DNA from: Rhipicephalus microplus
Lineage: Eukaryota > Arthropoda > Arachnida > Ixodida > Ixodidae
Reading direction: 5' to 3'
DNA length: 64,000 nt
Assembly: GCF_043290135.1 (NCBI RefSeq)
Contig: NC_134701.1
Location: forward strand, 102,784,843 to 102,848,842
Part shown: in pieces, positions 1 through 12,507 of the stretch
Layout: every line of letters starts with the position of its first letter
Position numbering within the stretch: the first letter of the stretch is position 1
Position numbers and translations under genes: made by a program
Notes under the pieces: generated by a model
Database searches by the model: none
Told to the model about the DNA's origin: nothing
Seen by the model: only the letters and a program-made list of their open reading frames with translations

Positions 1-911
1 TCGATTCGCTTGAGCACAAGACCGGATTCTCTCACCAAGAGGGAGTTGGCTTCCTCTAGCTCCCGTCTCGGCGTTCGCCGCCTGGTAACAGAAAGCGAAA
101 GGCGTGCAATGAATAAGCAAACGTTCCGTCACCCACGAGAGACAACATGATGCATAACTAATAAATGGCACCGGATCTTAACCGGCATTGTAGTGCTGAT
201 GTAGGATTTCTCTTATACACAGTTGAACAATAAAGGTTAGCAGCGTGCTCGTTAACTAAAAGCAGACTGCATCCTTTATCCCTCCCCAGGTTTGACGTTA
301 GTGCGGCAAAAATGCCCTTCCCTAAATAATTCACCTCGCTCCCGGTTCATTTCTTGCGCTCGGCTCGTGCAGCGGGTGGCTCGGCGTGTACTATCTGTTA
401 AGACTGTCTCCATCGGTAAGCGTGGTGATGAGTGACAGCGGGTGATAAGCCACGCATTAAGGACTTTTTTTTCCACCGAATGGTTTTCTGCCGGGGTCCG
501 CCATGCCTCTGTTGGTGCACTTCCGTTACGAATGTGACGTTTTGAATGTGTACAAACAAATTGCAAAAAAAAATTATCCCAAATCAGCATGTTACACCGC
601 AAATGTCGTCGAATGACTTTAGTCTTGCGTCTGGAGAGAGTGAACAAAAAGTTTATTTGATGTTCTGCGCAAGAAAATCGATGAATGGTATTCTGCAGGC
701 GCTGCGTTAGAGTGTCTCGAGTGTGTAGTGGAGGCGAACGGGCGCATCGAGGCACGTTAGACACAAGTGCCACCTGGCTGTTATCTTCGAAAACGAAAGC
801 ATGCAGCCCGCGGAGAAAGAGGCGCGCCAGTCTCGAAGGCGATAAGGTGTAGAACGCAAAGCGACGGGCAGGTGCTACCATCATGACGTCGTAGCAAAGT
901 GTTGGAAACAC
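1..911. other. Unassigned region, no gene supported
   Basis: I see no repeat, RNA gene or recognisable protein here. A 211-codon minus-strand reading frame spans 276-911, but its translation has no domain, signal peptide or repeat I can name. It is Arg/Ser/Thr-rich, and I see no promoter or splice context for it. I treat it as a chance ORF in moderately GC-rich DNA. Confidence 0.5.
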
Positions 912-1219
912 CTTTTAGATGCGGAGCATCTTATACTCGCGCCTTTTAGTGAGCCGTCCGCGCCGTCCGCACTGCTTCTCGAACATTCGACAGCTGACGC
1001 GCGCATGCGCCGTCGCGCCGTCGCCCACTCTTCCACCATCTGTGCATCCCTTCCTCCTCTACACACCGCGCGCGCTTCACTCCTACATCATCTGTGCACC
1101 CTTCCTCCTCTACACACCGCGTTCGACATCTACAATTCTCCTGATTCTCCAGTGGACGCGCATGTGGCGTCGCGCTTCGAGAACATTCAACAGCTGACAG
1201 TGCATGCGCCGTCGTGCTG

Positions 1220-1244
1220 TATATATACGCTCGCTCGCTCAGTT
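1220..1244 (+). promoter_or_regulatory. Candidate Pol II core promoter (TATA plus initiator)
   Basis: TATATATA lies at 1220-1227 and TCAGTT, a perfect match to the arthropod initiator TCAKTY, at 1239-1244. The TATA-to-initiator spacing of about 21 bases is shorter than usual. The window's intact LTR element has the same pairing (TATAAAT, TCAGTT) at 30 bases. A short ATG frame and splice-donor-like sites follow. Confidence 0.35.
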
Positions 1245-1296
1245 GTCGCTCGTCGGTTGGTTTGTACGGCGCGTCGACGTCCAAGGTCGCGGTGAA

Positions 1297-1437
1297 ATGA
1301 ATTGCAACGAATCCACAAACACAATGATCGACGTCCCTTCGACCAGCGCCGCCCTTTCGCATACGTGTGTACGTGTTCACTCATTTAACACCCCCTCCTA
1401 CAACCACGTTAACCAATTTAGCCATCGACCCAAGTAA
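1297..1437 (+). CDS. Short ORF downstream of the TATA/initiator, unknown function
   Basis: A 46-codon ATG frame lies about 55 bases downstream of the candidate initiator. The protein is Ser/Thr/Asn-rich (it contains DVPSTSAAL) and matches no family I know. The frame ends at a TAA inside AAGTAAGTC, which could instead be a splice donor (AA|GTAAGT, GT at 1434). The 61-bp tandem repeat supplies a second identical donor-like site with GT at 1495. This may be a first coding exon or an accidental ORF in a repeat. Confidence 0.2.
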   Translation: MNCNESTNTMIDVPSTSAALSHTCVRVHSFNTPSYNHVNQFSHRPK

Positions 1438-1848
1438 GTCGCAATTTAACACCCCATTTCACAACCACGTTAACCAATTTAGCCATCGACCCAAGTAAGT
1501 CGCACTTTAACACCCCGTTAACCAATTATATGGTCCGCATCCTCCTCAGTGTTCCCCCGAGGGAAGCTGCGGGCAATTTTTTTTTTGAGCATCGCGTTGC
1601 ACTGTCAGCGCAGGTCGATCAAACGCTACATTCCTGAGAGTTACTTCTGTGTGCCTCTTCTAGTATAAAGGCAGACATACAAAACACCGAAGTGTTGTAG
1701 TGGTGCCTTAAGCGTAATAATTGCTTTTAATTGAAAATTGCACAACTATGTACGCTAAACTTTGAGCATTATTGGTGGGGGCTGCGGATGGGGTTGGCCG
1801 TTTGGGTGCCAATTGAGGCATCGTTAAGGCGGACAAACAGACAAATCT

Positions 1849-1929
<81 letters not shown>

Positions 1930-1951
1930 TAGAGAGAGAGAGAGAGAGAGA
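1849..1951 (+). repeat. (ACAG)n microsatellite followed by (AG)n
   Basis: About twenty ACAG/GACA units run from 1849 to 1928, followed by an AG run to about 1951. The Thr-Asp-Arg-Gln-type ORF across it is only the translation of the microsatellite. Confidence 0.95.
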
Positions 1952-2029
1952 CAGTGAGACCAACATTTTTCTGTCGAAGGCCCCCGAAAAAACTATCGTC
2001 TTTAAAAACCACAGCATATCCATCATGCC

Positions 2030-2562
2030 TATGATGATGAGGGGAGCGAAGTATCCATCAGTCCGTCCATGATTCTGGCCGTCCGTTCGTTTTTGCTACC
2101 GTTCATCCGTGCCTCCGCCTGTGCGATAGTCCGTGCGTGCGTCCATCCGTGCGTGCGTCCGTTCATTTATGCGTCTGTTCATGCGTCCATCCACCTGTGC
2201 GTTTATACGTCCTCCGTGCGTCCGTTCATGCGTCTGTCTGTCTCTGCATCCATGCGCCCGTCTATCCGTCCGTCATCCTAGTGAACGCCAAGTCGCATCT
2301 TTTCATCATATATTATTCATATAGATGTAGGGCTATCTAGCGGATATTCAAAAGACTAAACGAGAGGTGGCACAGCCGCACTAGAGGAGCGGCACGGGCG
2401 CACTTTCTTGCGGCCTGCGTTTCGTGTCAAGTTACCACCTTTCACCGCTTCTAGTTCATGGCACAGTGGCTCAACCCTCACTAAACCTTGCTAAAACCAA
2501 AGAGGTTACGCCCAGCTAGTTTACCGTGAGAACCTTTTCTGGTCAGATAGTGCTCAAAGAGT
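2030..2562 (+). repeat. Dispersed repeat family A, copy 1 (GTCC/GTGCGTCC-rich core)
   Basis: The core at about 2060-2280 is a degenerate array of GTCC, GTGCGTCC and TTCATGCGTC units. The unique-looking 3' half contains TTTTCATCATATATT, AGCGGA-ATTC, CTAAACGAGAGGTGGCACA and TGGTCAGATAGTGCTCAA. The same order of landmarks recurs at 38008-38567, so both are copies of one dispersed family carrying an internal degenerate satellite. Confidence 0.7.
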
Positions 2563-4030
2563 GTCGCTTTGATATTAGTTTTGTTTAGTAAACATCAAAC
2601 TCAAGGCAATTTTTGTTGAAAAGTATATCACCGATGCTAATCTCTGCAGGTTATTTCATCAGAAACAACTATCTTTTTATATATGATTAAGATGCACGGG
2701 TTTCCTCCCCGATTCAAACGAGTGCCCGCGTGCCACTCCTCTAGCTCAGCCATGGAGGTGGCTACTTACTACACTCTTAAAAAGAAGGTGGGGCTACTCA
2801 CGAAATTGGAGGTAGTGAATCGCTGTAACAACATTCACTACCTAAGTAGTATTTGTGGGTAGTAAAAAGCAAGGTAGTAAAGCTACTACCATATCATTTA
2901 GTAGCCGTAGTCACTACCTACAAGTAGGTAGTAATGTAAAGTAAATATACCACAATAATGGTTACTTGCCTTTGATACTAATTAGTGAATTGTAGTAAAC
3001 TAAGCTAGTAATATTACTACCATGATGGTAACTAGTGCGTTACTACTTATTGAAAGGCAGTAAGCTAAGCTAGTAAGTTTACTATGAAGAAGGCTGACAA
3101 GTCTGTTATTATACATGCAGGAGGGTTGAATATGTAAATAAACTTTTACAGTAAATCTTTAGTATTGCCCGAGTAGCGATGTAAACCTTGGCAACATTAC
3201 TTAAAGTCTTGAGGTGGAGTAGCGTTGCCAAATAGTCAATAAAATAAAAGAACTGCATGTTACTATGTATAAAGAGCATACAAAAGCCTAACTCATAGAA
3301 ATATAGGTTGGATAAAAAATATGAGTAGCAATTTATTTCATGCCAATTACGTATTAAGAAATGATTAGCATGGCAGTAAATAAAAAATACAGATTTCGAA
3401 TTCGAGCTTTATTCAAAAGCGGCTCGTTCTGGCACCTCAGTCGTTCGCCACGTTTTTTTTTCCCCATAGCTGCGAATGACTGTTTCAACTGTGGCGATGT
3501 TGATGCACAACTTAGCCCACAGAAGTGTTCAGGCACAGCAAATGTTTTCTGGTTGTGCGGTGCATATTGCACAATAAATATATAATATATCTGCACAACG
3601 GCTGTCACACCAGCAATGGCATTCAGGACCTCTACTTACAAGTCTTCAAACTCTGCGATGAACACCACTGCATTTCGGTGCTCTTTGCTTTTCAGGTCCA
3701 ATGAAGTGTAGATATTCTGTAATAAAAATTACATAAGCAAATGATGAACATCAGCATGACTGCATATCGGTATGAATGAATATCAACAGAATAAATATTT
3801 GATTCGATTATTCTTTTACACTTTCTACTGTTAAAAACCAAATAACTTCGATGGTTTTATGATTACAAAGTGCACCAATGTGGACACTCGAGCTTAATTT
3901 TGACAAATGTTCATTAACGCGCAACTAAAGCTCATTGTTGCTGCGAATTGTTGTATTTTGGTATTGCTATATATTTATAACATTCCTCATTCATGTTGCA
4001 AATATTTGTACCTTTCGTACCTTTTATAGA
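2563..4030. other. Non-coding interval with a GTAGT/CTACC-rich segment
   Basis: At about 2768-3080, after TACACTCTTAAAAAGAAGG, the DNA is dense in short GTAGT and ACTACC words on both strands, like a degenerate short-period array. A similar TACACTCTAA start precedes the ~34-bp array near 41.7 kb. The rest to 4030 is AT-rich. A 74-84 codon frame near 3354-3608 has no recognisable features. I see no gene. Confidence 0.45.
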
Positions 4031-5888
<1,858 letters not shown>

Positions 5889-6213
5889 ACTATTCTCATT
5901 AACATTTAATCCTGAAGCAACTGATCATGAGGAAAGATTTGTATTGTTCTCTTTTGCATGATCCGTTGCTTTCTGCAGTTGAAGAGTGCATAGATTTGTT
6001 TTACTCTGTTAGATTTCAAATAGAGTGTGGTGTTCCTATCAGTAAGTTTCTCGAACTTTTATCATTTTACCTCAAGTAGACCTACAATTTATGGAATGAC
6101 AAGCCTTTTATTCAAAAAACCGAAATCTGTATCGGCTCATGCATAGCGCCCATTTAGAGCTACATATTCGTAAGTAAAATGTTCAGATAGATTAACGCAA
6201 ATTTTGATGAATT
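5889..6213. other. Short unannotated spacer
   Basis: AT-rich sequence with no ORF, repeat or RNA signal that I can support. Confidence 0.5.
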
Positions 6214-7556
6214 TAACATTTTATTTCATTTCATTTTATTACCTTGAAATTCCCACTTGGGTGTGTCACATAAGAGGTGAATATGTATATATATATAAGT
6301 TGTACAAAAAACCACATATGTTTATTGCGCGACTGGTGATTGGTGATATTTTGCAGGAATAAAGACGGGCAGGTAGTGGCGGCAGTGCTGTGGGAAAGGT
6401 CGTTCCATTCTGCAAATGCACGTGGGAAGAAGGAGGCGGAGAATGTCGTAGTGCGGCTGCATGGTGTGGCGACTTGGAAGGCGTGACCCCTGTGGTGAGA
6501 TATGCGGGCTGGAAGGGTGATAAAGTCTGACCGGTCACCTGAACTGTAATAGAACCTGTGAAACAGAGCTAATGTAGCAGTGCTGCGACAAAGTGAAAGC
6601 GTTGATAGGGATGAATATTCTTTCAATTATGACACACTGACAATATACGAATAAGAAGAATGAATAAATCGCACCACGCGATTCTGTAAAGCCTCAAGTG
6701 AGTTTGTTAGATATGCGTGAGGCGTGCTCCAAATAGCAGCTGCGTACTCAAGTTCGGGTCTCATGACGAATTTGTAGGCTAGCAGTTTTAAATGTCTAGG
6801 ACCGTGACGTAAAATCTATTTTAGAAATCTGAGCGATTTGTTAGCACCCGTGATTATGTTCATGACATGTTCGCCCGACGTTAGACAATTCAATGTTACA
6901 CCTTAGGTAGCTGTAAAGGTGTACCGCGTCAAAGCGACGTTACCGATTGTGTAACAGAAACTTAAGGGCTTTGACAATGCGAGAAGAACAATGATTTGCA
7001 TTTTATTGGGTGAAGTGTCATGAGGCACTGAATACAACATGCTTGTTAGTGATGGTACGATAAATGACGCAATCATCGGCGAACATACGAATGTGACATG
7101 AAATGGGCAAAGGTAAGCCGTTATTATACACCAAGAATAATAGAGGGCCCAATACACTGAGAGACACCGGACGTTACTGGTAGAGAGTTAGAAATGTGCT
7201 CATTAAGAAAAACCGATTGCGAGCGGTCCTTTAGAAAGGCTTCAATAAAATAAGAACACTGTGGTTAATGCTCGAACTAGAAAGTTTGAAAACAAGAAGC
7301 TGATGTGACACTTCATAAAACGCTTTCGCGAAGTCTAAAAAGATGGAGTGAGTTTGTTGATTACAACGTTAGTTTAAGTGTAAATTTTGAAGGAAGTTAG
7401 CAAGCTGAGTATCACAGGAGAAACCTTTACGGAAAACATGTTGTGAACAATGAAGGAGGCATGAATCACCAACTGGCCCAACTTTCGCTATTTTTACATC
7501 CCAAGCAAGTCGGTTGTATCTAGAAAAGCAATGATTTGTGAATAAAAGACATGCTT
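6214..7556 (-). pseudogene. Decayed, 5'-truncated LINE (CR1/L2-like RT remnant)
   Basis: This is a non-LTR retrotransposon fragment, read on the minus strand. From 7443 downward the frames show an RT block with QHVFRKGFSCDTQL (about 7402-7443). Next come FLDFAKAF (about 7318-7345), VLGPLLFLVY (about 7140-7170) and FADDCVIY (about 7060-7090), the catalytic Asp-Asp box. After these come an RPELEYAAAIW block (about 6740-6770) and a C-terminal SFFPRAFAEWNDL block in the last frame (6231-6626). These are typical in order and content for the RT and C-terminal region of CR1/L2-type LINEs. The reading frame is broken by several frameshifts and stops. The element ends in an AATAAAATG-like tail at 6214-6240. 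Its 5' end abuts the Penelope-like element near 7556. The clade is an inference, but the RT identity is solid. Confidence 0.8.
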
Positions 7557-8725
7557 GATGATTGAAGAAATTGATGAAGAAAGTTTTGGGGTTTGTTGAT
7601 GACTCTCTTGGTTTGCTAACTAACGACACGGCAGCAGACAAGGCTAGTTTGGTAAAAATAGTTGCGCAATTTCCTGAGTGTTTTAAACCTTTGCCTTTAA
7701 CCTACGAACAGCCTGAGAACAATGCTGTAAAATTGCACGATGCCTTCTTCACCTTCCTCACTAACCTGGGCATACCAACCATGCATTTGCTGGGCATACC
7801 AACCCATTTGCTGGGCATACCAACCATGCATGAACAAACTGGTCCTTCCTTACGAATCAGCTCATTCCAAACGAGAAAAAAGAGGCATTATCAGTCATTG
7901 CTTCCGTAATGCATTAAGGAAATCATGTGAGCACGAATTCGCCAAAAGTTTTTCTAATCAGTCAGATCGATTCTCGATAGCAGGTTATCCTCTGCACGTT
8001 CAAACTTCAGTTGCAGAACGCTCTCTTTGTATACTTCGCAACCCAGGATGTACAGAGCGTCTTGATGCCGAGAATCTGAAGCACCTAAACGTCATAGCAT
8101 ACTGCCACAAGATATCGCACAACCTATAAAAATTAGCTAAGCGCTCTGAAGTAAGAGTTGTCTTTTCGGCTCCCAAGAAGTTGGCCAGCCTTTGTGGCCT
8201 TCATGACCACGACGGAGGATCGCAATCCAAAGGTTGTAATAAGAAGCATCGAACTGTTTTCATCCCCAGCGCCATTTGCGTTATTTATCGTGTCTCGCTT
8301 TCTAGAAATAAAGAGTATACTGGACAGATTGGCCGTTGCAATAATTATAGATTTATAGAACATTGTATTAACGTGAAAATGGCCAAGAATGTTGAGTGGC
8401 CATGCATTGTAAATCCTGTGGATGCTCACCGATATTTATGCATGCATAGTTATCAAAATGTTGTTTGACAAGCTTACTAGAGAGTTTATTGAGGCTGAGG
8501 CTCCCACATCACTGCGATTCGAGTGCGTCAGCACTCCCTCGCTTATGCTCAGTGATAAGGAATTGTATTTTCTAAGAATTTCTTGGTGCTCATCATACAT
8601 GTCAAGAGACCTTACTCTTCTGGTGATATTGGGGAGCATGCGGTGGTAATAAACATTATGTTGGAAGTTAGCACTTGTGTCGTCTGTCCTCTTTTGTGTC
8701 CCCGTTTCTTAGCGCGATGTTCAGT
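7557..8725 (+). pseudogene. Truncated Penelope-like element: RT C-terminus plus GIY-YIG endonuclease
   Basis: Frames on the plus strand carry the end of a Penelope-like polyprotein. FVDDSLGLL near 7595-7620 matches the RT catalytic FVDD box. The thumb-region text PLPLTYEQPENN and LPYESAHSKREKRGI follows, then VVFSAPKKLASLC (about 8157-8195) and CVIYRVSLSRNKEYTGQIGR (about 8278-8340). That last block is a GIY-YIG-type nuclease with variant residues. A C-terminal APSLxLSDKE-like block lies at about 8530-8565. The frame is interrupted by a shift near 7760-7830 (where a ~23-bp unit is repeated three times), a stop at 8127-8129 and another shift near 8425. The 3' tail runs to about 8725. The N-terminal RT is missing, so this copy is dead. 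Confidence 0.8.
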
Positions 8726-10045
8726 CGTCACACTGCACCAACAAGCCAGAATTTCGACAGTTTTTTTATCTGCTTTCGATTACAATAAAAATATGTTAGG
8801 TAATAAATTGTGCCAACCACAAGTTTGGGCTTTGCTGCACTGTTTGAATCAGTTTAAGAGACAGATGAAATGGTTTTCTGTTCAGAAGCAGGACACAGGA
8901 AGAAATATGTGCAACACACTGCTTGACAACATACTGAAAATGTGGTCCAAGACTGTCAAGCATACTGTGTAAGAAATTTGTGTGAAAGAACGTTATGTGT
9001 GCTTGCTTGGTACTCCACAAATACATTTTCTAAAAAGAAACACTATGTTGACATCACTGTAATGCATAAATGAGGTTATGCAAAATTTCTTCCACATGTT
9101 TTTGTACAAAACATCTGTAGACAGTTGTGTAGCTCGTAATTATTCCCTGCACAAATAATTACTGGGAAAGAAAATGGCTGCTAGGTACAGTACTAGTCAG
9201 CTTGGAGAGATTTGATACGAATCGGTAATTAATCTTCAAACTCTGATAGTAGTCATAAAAATAATAACGTATTACGATACTTTAGCTGTGTAAAATGGAA
9301 CGTACAGCAAATGAAACTGCCTTGACACGTTCACTTCATTAGCGCACAATATGAACAAGCTTATACGCCCCTATGCATGATCAACGGCTACAGCTAACAA
9401 ACGCCCCAGAATTATTAAACAAAACGGTAGTTACTCGCGAGCAGGGCCCCCCTTCCATTACAACTGCCGACAGAGGAGGGCACCGCCACAATCCTGCTCA
9501 AATCTGCCACCGAATACCCGTTGCGCGTGCATGCGCTCCCTGGTTCAGCGTCCACACAAAGGAAAAAAAAAACTCGCCCTCGTTTAGCTTCACTTAACTT
9601 TGCCTTTACACTAATGAAATGCTACAGATGAACGGGCTCGCCACGTAAAAAAGAGCTCACTTATCACGTATGGTACAAAAAACGTGGCGAACGTGGTGAT
9701 AACAAGGCGTCCACACACAACAGCAATGTGGTACATACCCGGCGAGTGCTCCACAATACGGAACCCCACGTCCTCGCTTGAGTATAGCGACTCTGTAATA
9801 CGCAGCACTGGCAAAACACAAAACACGAATACAGTGCGCAAGCACACTTAAAAATTGACTCCGACTCTACCCCTTGAGACGCTGTCAGACAACACGCAGC
9901 CCGTGGGCCCACAAAGGCGGACCGGTGGCAAACACCATAATACAAGTAAAGTGGTTTCAGCCACGCAGACGCACACCGCACTTGAGAATCCTCAATTTTT
10001 AATGCTGACCAGAAAGTTTTAGTAATACATTTATATGGTAAAATA
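8726..10045. other. Unannotated interval
   Basis: AT-rich DNA with short unremarkable ORFs on both strands. I recognise no domain, repeat or RNA gene. Confidence 0.45.
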
Positions 10046-10084
<39 letters not shown>

Positions 10085-10092
10085 TATGTATA

Positions 10093-10172
<80 letters not shown>

Positions 10173-10173
10173 C
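10046..10173. repeat. (TA)n microsatellite
   Basis: A nearly uninterrupted TA run with a few C and G interruptions. The long Tyr-Ile ORF on the minus strand is its translation. Confidence 0.9.
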
Positions 10174-10344
10174 AATTATTCTCCGTGTGTGAGTAGCTTG
10201 ATCCTTTCGTAAATGTGGCCGCGGCAGCAAGGAAACGACTTCCATGCTTTATTTAACTACTGTAACTTCAAAGCAAACTTGTGGTGGAAGCACGAGAGGT
10301 ATGAAGCGCTCAAATCCTGATCTGTGCGCGTGACCTGCTCACGG

Positions 10345-10461
10345 CAAGTTATTTTTAACCCACTTTTCTTTTTTCTTCTTTACATTAGATTGGTTCTAAT
10401 AACTTCCCCTATACTTTCCTTGGGATTATTGTCTGTTAGATCTTATTATGATTGTGTCAAA

Positions 10462-10495
<34 letters not shown>

Positions 10496-10496
10496 C
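10345..10496 (+). repeat. SINE-like 3' tail fragment ending in (TA)n
   Basis: The segment with TTCTAATAACTTCCCCTATA, CTTTCCTTGGGATTATTG and GATTGTGTCAAAATAC resembles the body and tail of tRNA-derived tick SINEs as I remember them. The tRNA-like head is absent. It runs into a TA run at 10463-10495. Identification is from memory of the repeat type, not an alignment. Confidence 0.4.
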
Positions 10497-10689
10497 GCGC
10501 TACATTGTCTGTATTGGTCGATTACGTAGAAGCTTTGTAACGACAATTATATAGCTCTTCGTGATTTTTCATTATTATATTTTTATTTTTTCTTCTTTTT
10601 TCACTTTGCTATTACCGTTCGGACTACTCTTCATGTTGTGCGCTTTATCTTTTATGCGTTTTATTTTTTATTTGTACACAACATGCTTG

Positions 10690-10931
10690 CCGCATGCTCG
10701 CGCATGGAAACGATATCTACTTACGCGTGTATCAGGTGCCCTTCAAATTGTGTGACTTGCATTTATATATGCCCATATGTTGCTTTTCATGCCGGTTTTC
10801 ACATTTTTATCTTAATGATATGCACTTGTATATAAACAGCACTCATGTCATAAACTGTATTCTGGTGAAGACCAGACCCGCGGCCGAAACGTTAGTGAAA
10901 TCACTTCGTACTCGCGTCTTCTTCACTGCGA
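10690..10931 (+). repeat. Penelope-like terminal fragment with a degenerate ribozyme-like core
   Basis: The end of this segment reads CTGGTGAAGACC ... CGGCCGAAACGTT (10862-10892). It has the general form of the structured termini of Penelope-like elements, and GGCCGAAACGT also occurs in the palindrome at 25868-26030. The CTGANGA core is not intact here (CTGGTGA). The upstream part is assigned only by proximity. Confidence 0.35.
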
Positions 10932-10971
10932 GTATATATATCTATCTATATATATATGTATATATATATAA

Positions 10972-11008
<37 letters not shown>

Positions 11009-11009
11009 C
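10932..11009. repeat. (TA)n microsatellite at the left end of an LTR element
   Basis: A TA run with ATC and GT interruptions. It directly precedes the LTR element starting at 11014, and the other end of that element is followed by another TA run. Confidence 0.9.
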
Positions 11010-11013
11010 TTAT

Positions 11014-11231
11014 TGTAAGGAATAAGTGACAGAGACAGCACCAGATGATGATGATGATAATGAACCTTCAGCTTTGCTGGCACTCGCCCACAAAGGGGGA
11101 TCGGCCAAGAACCGGGCGGCAGGATCATCCAGATTCTGGGCCAGCTGTTGTATTCTGTACTTTGTCTTCCTCTGCCTCTTCCAGCTAGCTCCTCGCGCCC
11201 AGAGCCCCGATTCCGCTGCTCTTAGCCATCA
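11014..11231 (-). repeat. 3' LTR of the gag-only element
   Basis: 218 bases against 130 for its partner. The excess is a segment holding a GATGATGATGATGATAATG microsatellite and GGCACTCGCCCACAAAGG that is absent from the 5' LTR. The LTRs are therefore structurally different, so the insertion is either old or recombinant. Confidence 0.6.
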
Positions 11232-11877
11232 CACTCAGCCATGATTGCTAGCGCGCGAAGCTGACGACAGTGCTTCAGGTGGGCGGGTTGGCTGCATCGT
11301 GGTGGTCGGACTCTTCCACGCTTGAACTTGGTCTGAAAATATTTCGGAGCTAAATTCAGTGGCCGACACTTAATGTGTCGCTGTGGTAGTTCGAAATGTC
11401 GGTGAAGTCGCTGAGGTTTGCGGAGCTTTGGCGTAAAGCTTGGCTGATAGCGACTCTGGGTTACGACTTTGTGTTGCGGCAGTCTATAACCTCAGCCACG
11501 TTGCGATGCTTCCAGTGCGTTTCCCAACGGGTGGAGTGAGTCAAGTCGCTGGGTCGGTCTCGTCCAAGGTTTGACGTGTTCAAAAGACTTAGTGAAAACG
11601 GTTCTGGTGGGTGGCATTGACTGCCTCGCCACGGCTGGGCCCGTCTAGGCTTTGACTTTGCACGCTGAGACTCTAATCATTTTCTTGGTCCGCCGCAGTG
11701 TCGTAGTTGACGTTGGGTATTGGCATTCGCTCGCACATTGTTCGATGAAAACTCGGAAGTATGAAACCGTCTGTACCTCGGTGATCTGTCTTTACGACGC
11801 TGTAACATGGTGTAGAGATTTGGTGGGCGACAGTGGGTGTGTTAGACCAGTCGTTGCTTGCCGAGTAGACACTTATG

Positions 11878-12507
11878 TCATCTGAGTGTAGTGGTACAGT
11901 TTTTATGCGCATTTGCCTGCCGAGGCGGAAAATTCTTGCGCAACACAGGGTGAGTGTGTGCGCGCACAGGCCACTGGACACAATCATGATGCGATGTGCC
12001 CGCAGCTTTTTTTTTGCTGTTATTGCTCTTGTTTGGACCGAGCTGGTCATGGCTTGAACAATCAGGGGTGACTTTTATGGTGACAGCAACGACTTCGTGG
12101 GGATCTTCGCAGCGGCGTTCAGGTGGTACGTTGGGAGTCAGAATGGCGTGCTTGTCGTCGTCGGCAAGATCGTACATCATGTTGCTGGAAAGGCCGATGC
12201 TGGGTCGGTCGACCTGGAAGGTATCGATGTAGCTCACCCGCTCGGCCAATGACTGCAGACGTGGTACACACTGGTCCAAGATTGTCTCATTGCTATCCAC
12301 GGTTGTCTCCGACAACTCTGTCTTAGAAATGGCATTGGTTTCTGGCACGGAAGTTCGTGAGATGGGTCCCGCTGCAGGACCTGGCATTGGAAGAGCGACG
12401 CCTGCCTTGGAGCCTGTTTCAATGTACCCTGTGGAGCGTTCAGTCAAAAGGTCAGGAAAGCTAGTGGAGGGAACAGCTGCACATTCGGAATGATTTTGTG
12501 CGGTATG
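11878..12507 (-). CDS. Second ORF of the gag-only element, unknown function
   Basis: This frame is open from about 12507 and lies in the -1 frame relative to gag, overlapping its last ~60 bases. The gag TGA is at 12444-12446. I see no protease DTG/DSG motif, zinc knuckle, RT or integrase motif. The protein is Ser/Thr/Pro-rich at the N-terminus and basic towards the end (KSNNSKKKAAG). No ATG stands at its start, so if translated it would need frameshifting or reinitiation. It could be a diverged gag C-terminus or non-functional. Confidence 0.3.
   Translation of the reverse strand, partial: HTAQNHSECAAVPSTSFPDLLTERSTGYIETGSKAGVALPMPGPAAGPISRTSVPETNAISKTELSETTVDSNETILDQCVPRLQSLAERVSYIDTFQVDRPSIGLSSNMMYDLADDDKHAILTPNVPPERRCEDPHEVVAVTIKVTPDCSSHDQLGPNKSNNSKKKAAGTSHHDCVQWPVRAHTHPVLRKNFPPRQANAHKNCTTTLR

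Larger units (their letters stand above)
912..1518 (+). repeat. Promoter-bearing region with nested internal duplications
   Basis: Three internal duplications are visible. A ~34-bp block (GAACATTC-ACAGCTGA then CATGCGCCGTCG) occurs at about 980-1015 and again at 1180-1214. A ~50-bp block (CATCTGTGCA, CCTTCCTCCTCTACACACCG) occurs twice between about 1037 and 1122. A 61-bp unit ending in CCATCGACCCAAGTAAGTCG is tandemly repeated at about 1385-1501, with a partial third copy. The region begins with a small palindrome, GATGC-GGA-GCATC, at about 919. The mix suggests a dispersed repeat rather than a single-copy gene. Confidence 0.5.

Noticed and set aside
276..911. 211-codon minus-strand frame at the left edge
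   Set aside because: No recognisable motif, promoter or conserved feature, and length alone is not evidence in GC-rich DNA.
1731..2072. Long frames over the GACA microsatellite (Thr-Asp-Arg-Gln and Leu-Ser-Val-Cys repeats)
   Set aside because: They are translations of simple repeats on both strands without any flanking domain.
7369..7641. Single LINE ORF across 7369-7641
   Set aside because: Its first ~29 codons are antisense to the Penelope-like RT. Only the part below about 7556 is LINE.
9664..10245. 193-codon minus-strand frame
   Set aside because: Most of it is Tyr-Ile from the TA tract, and the remainder has no domain.
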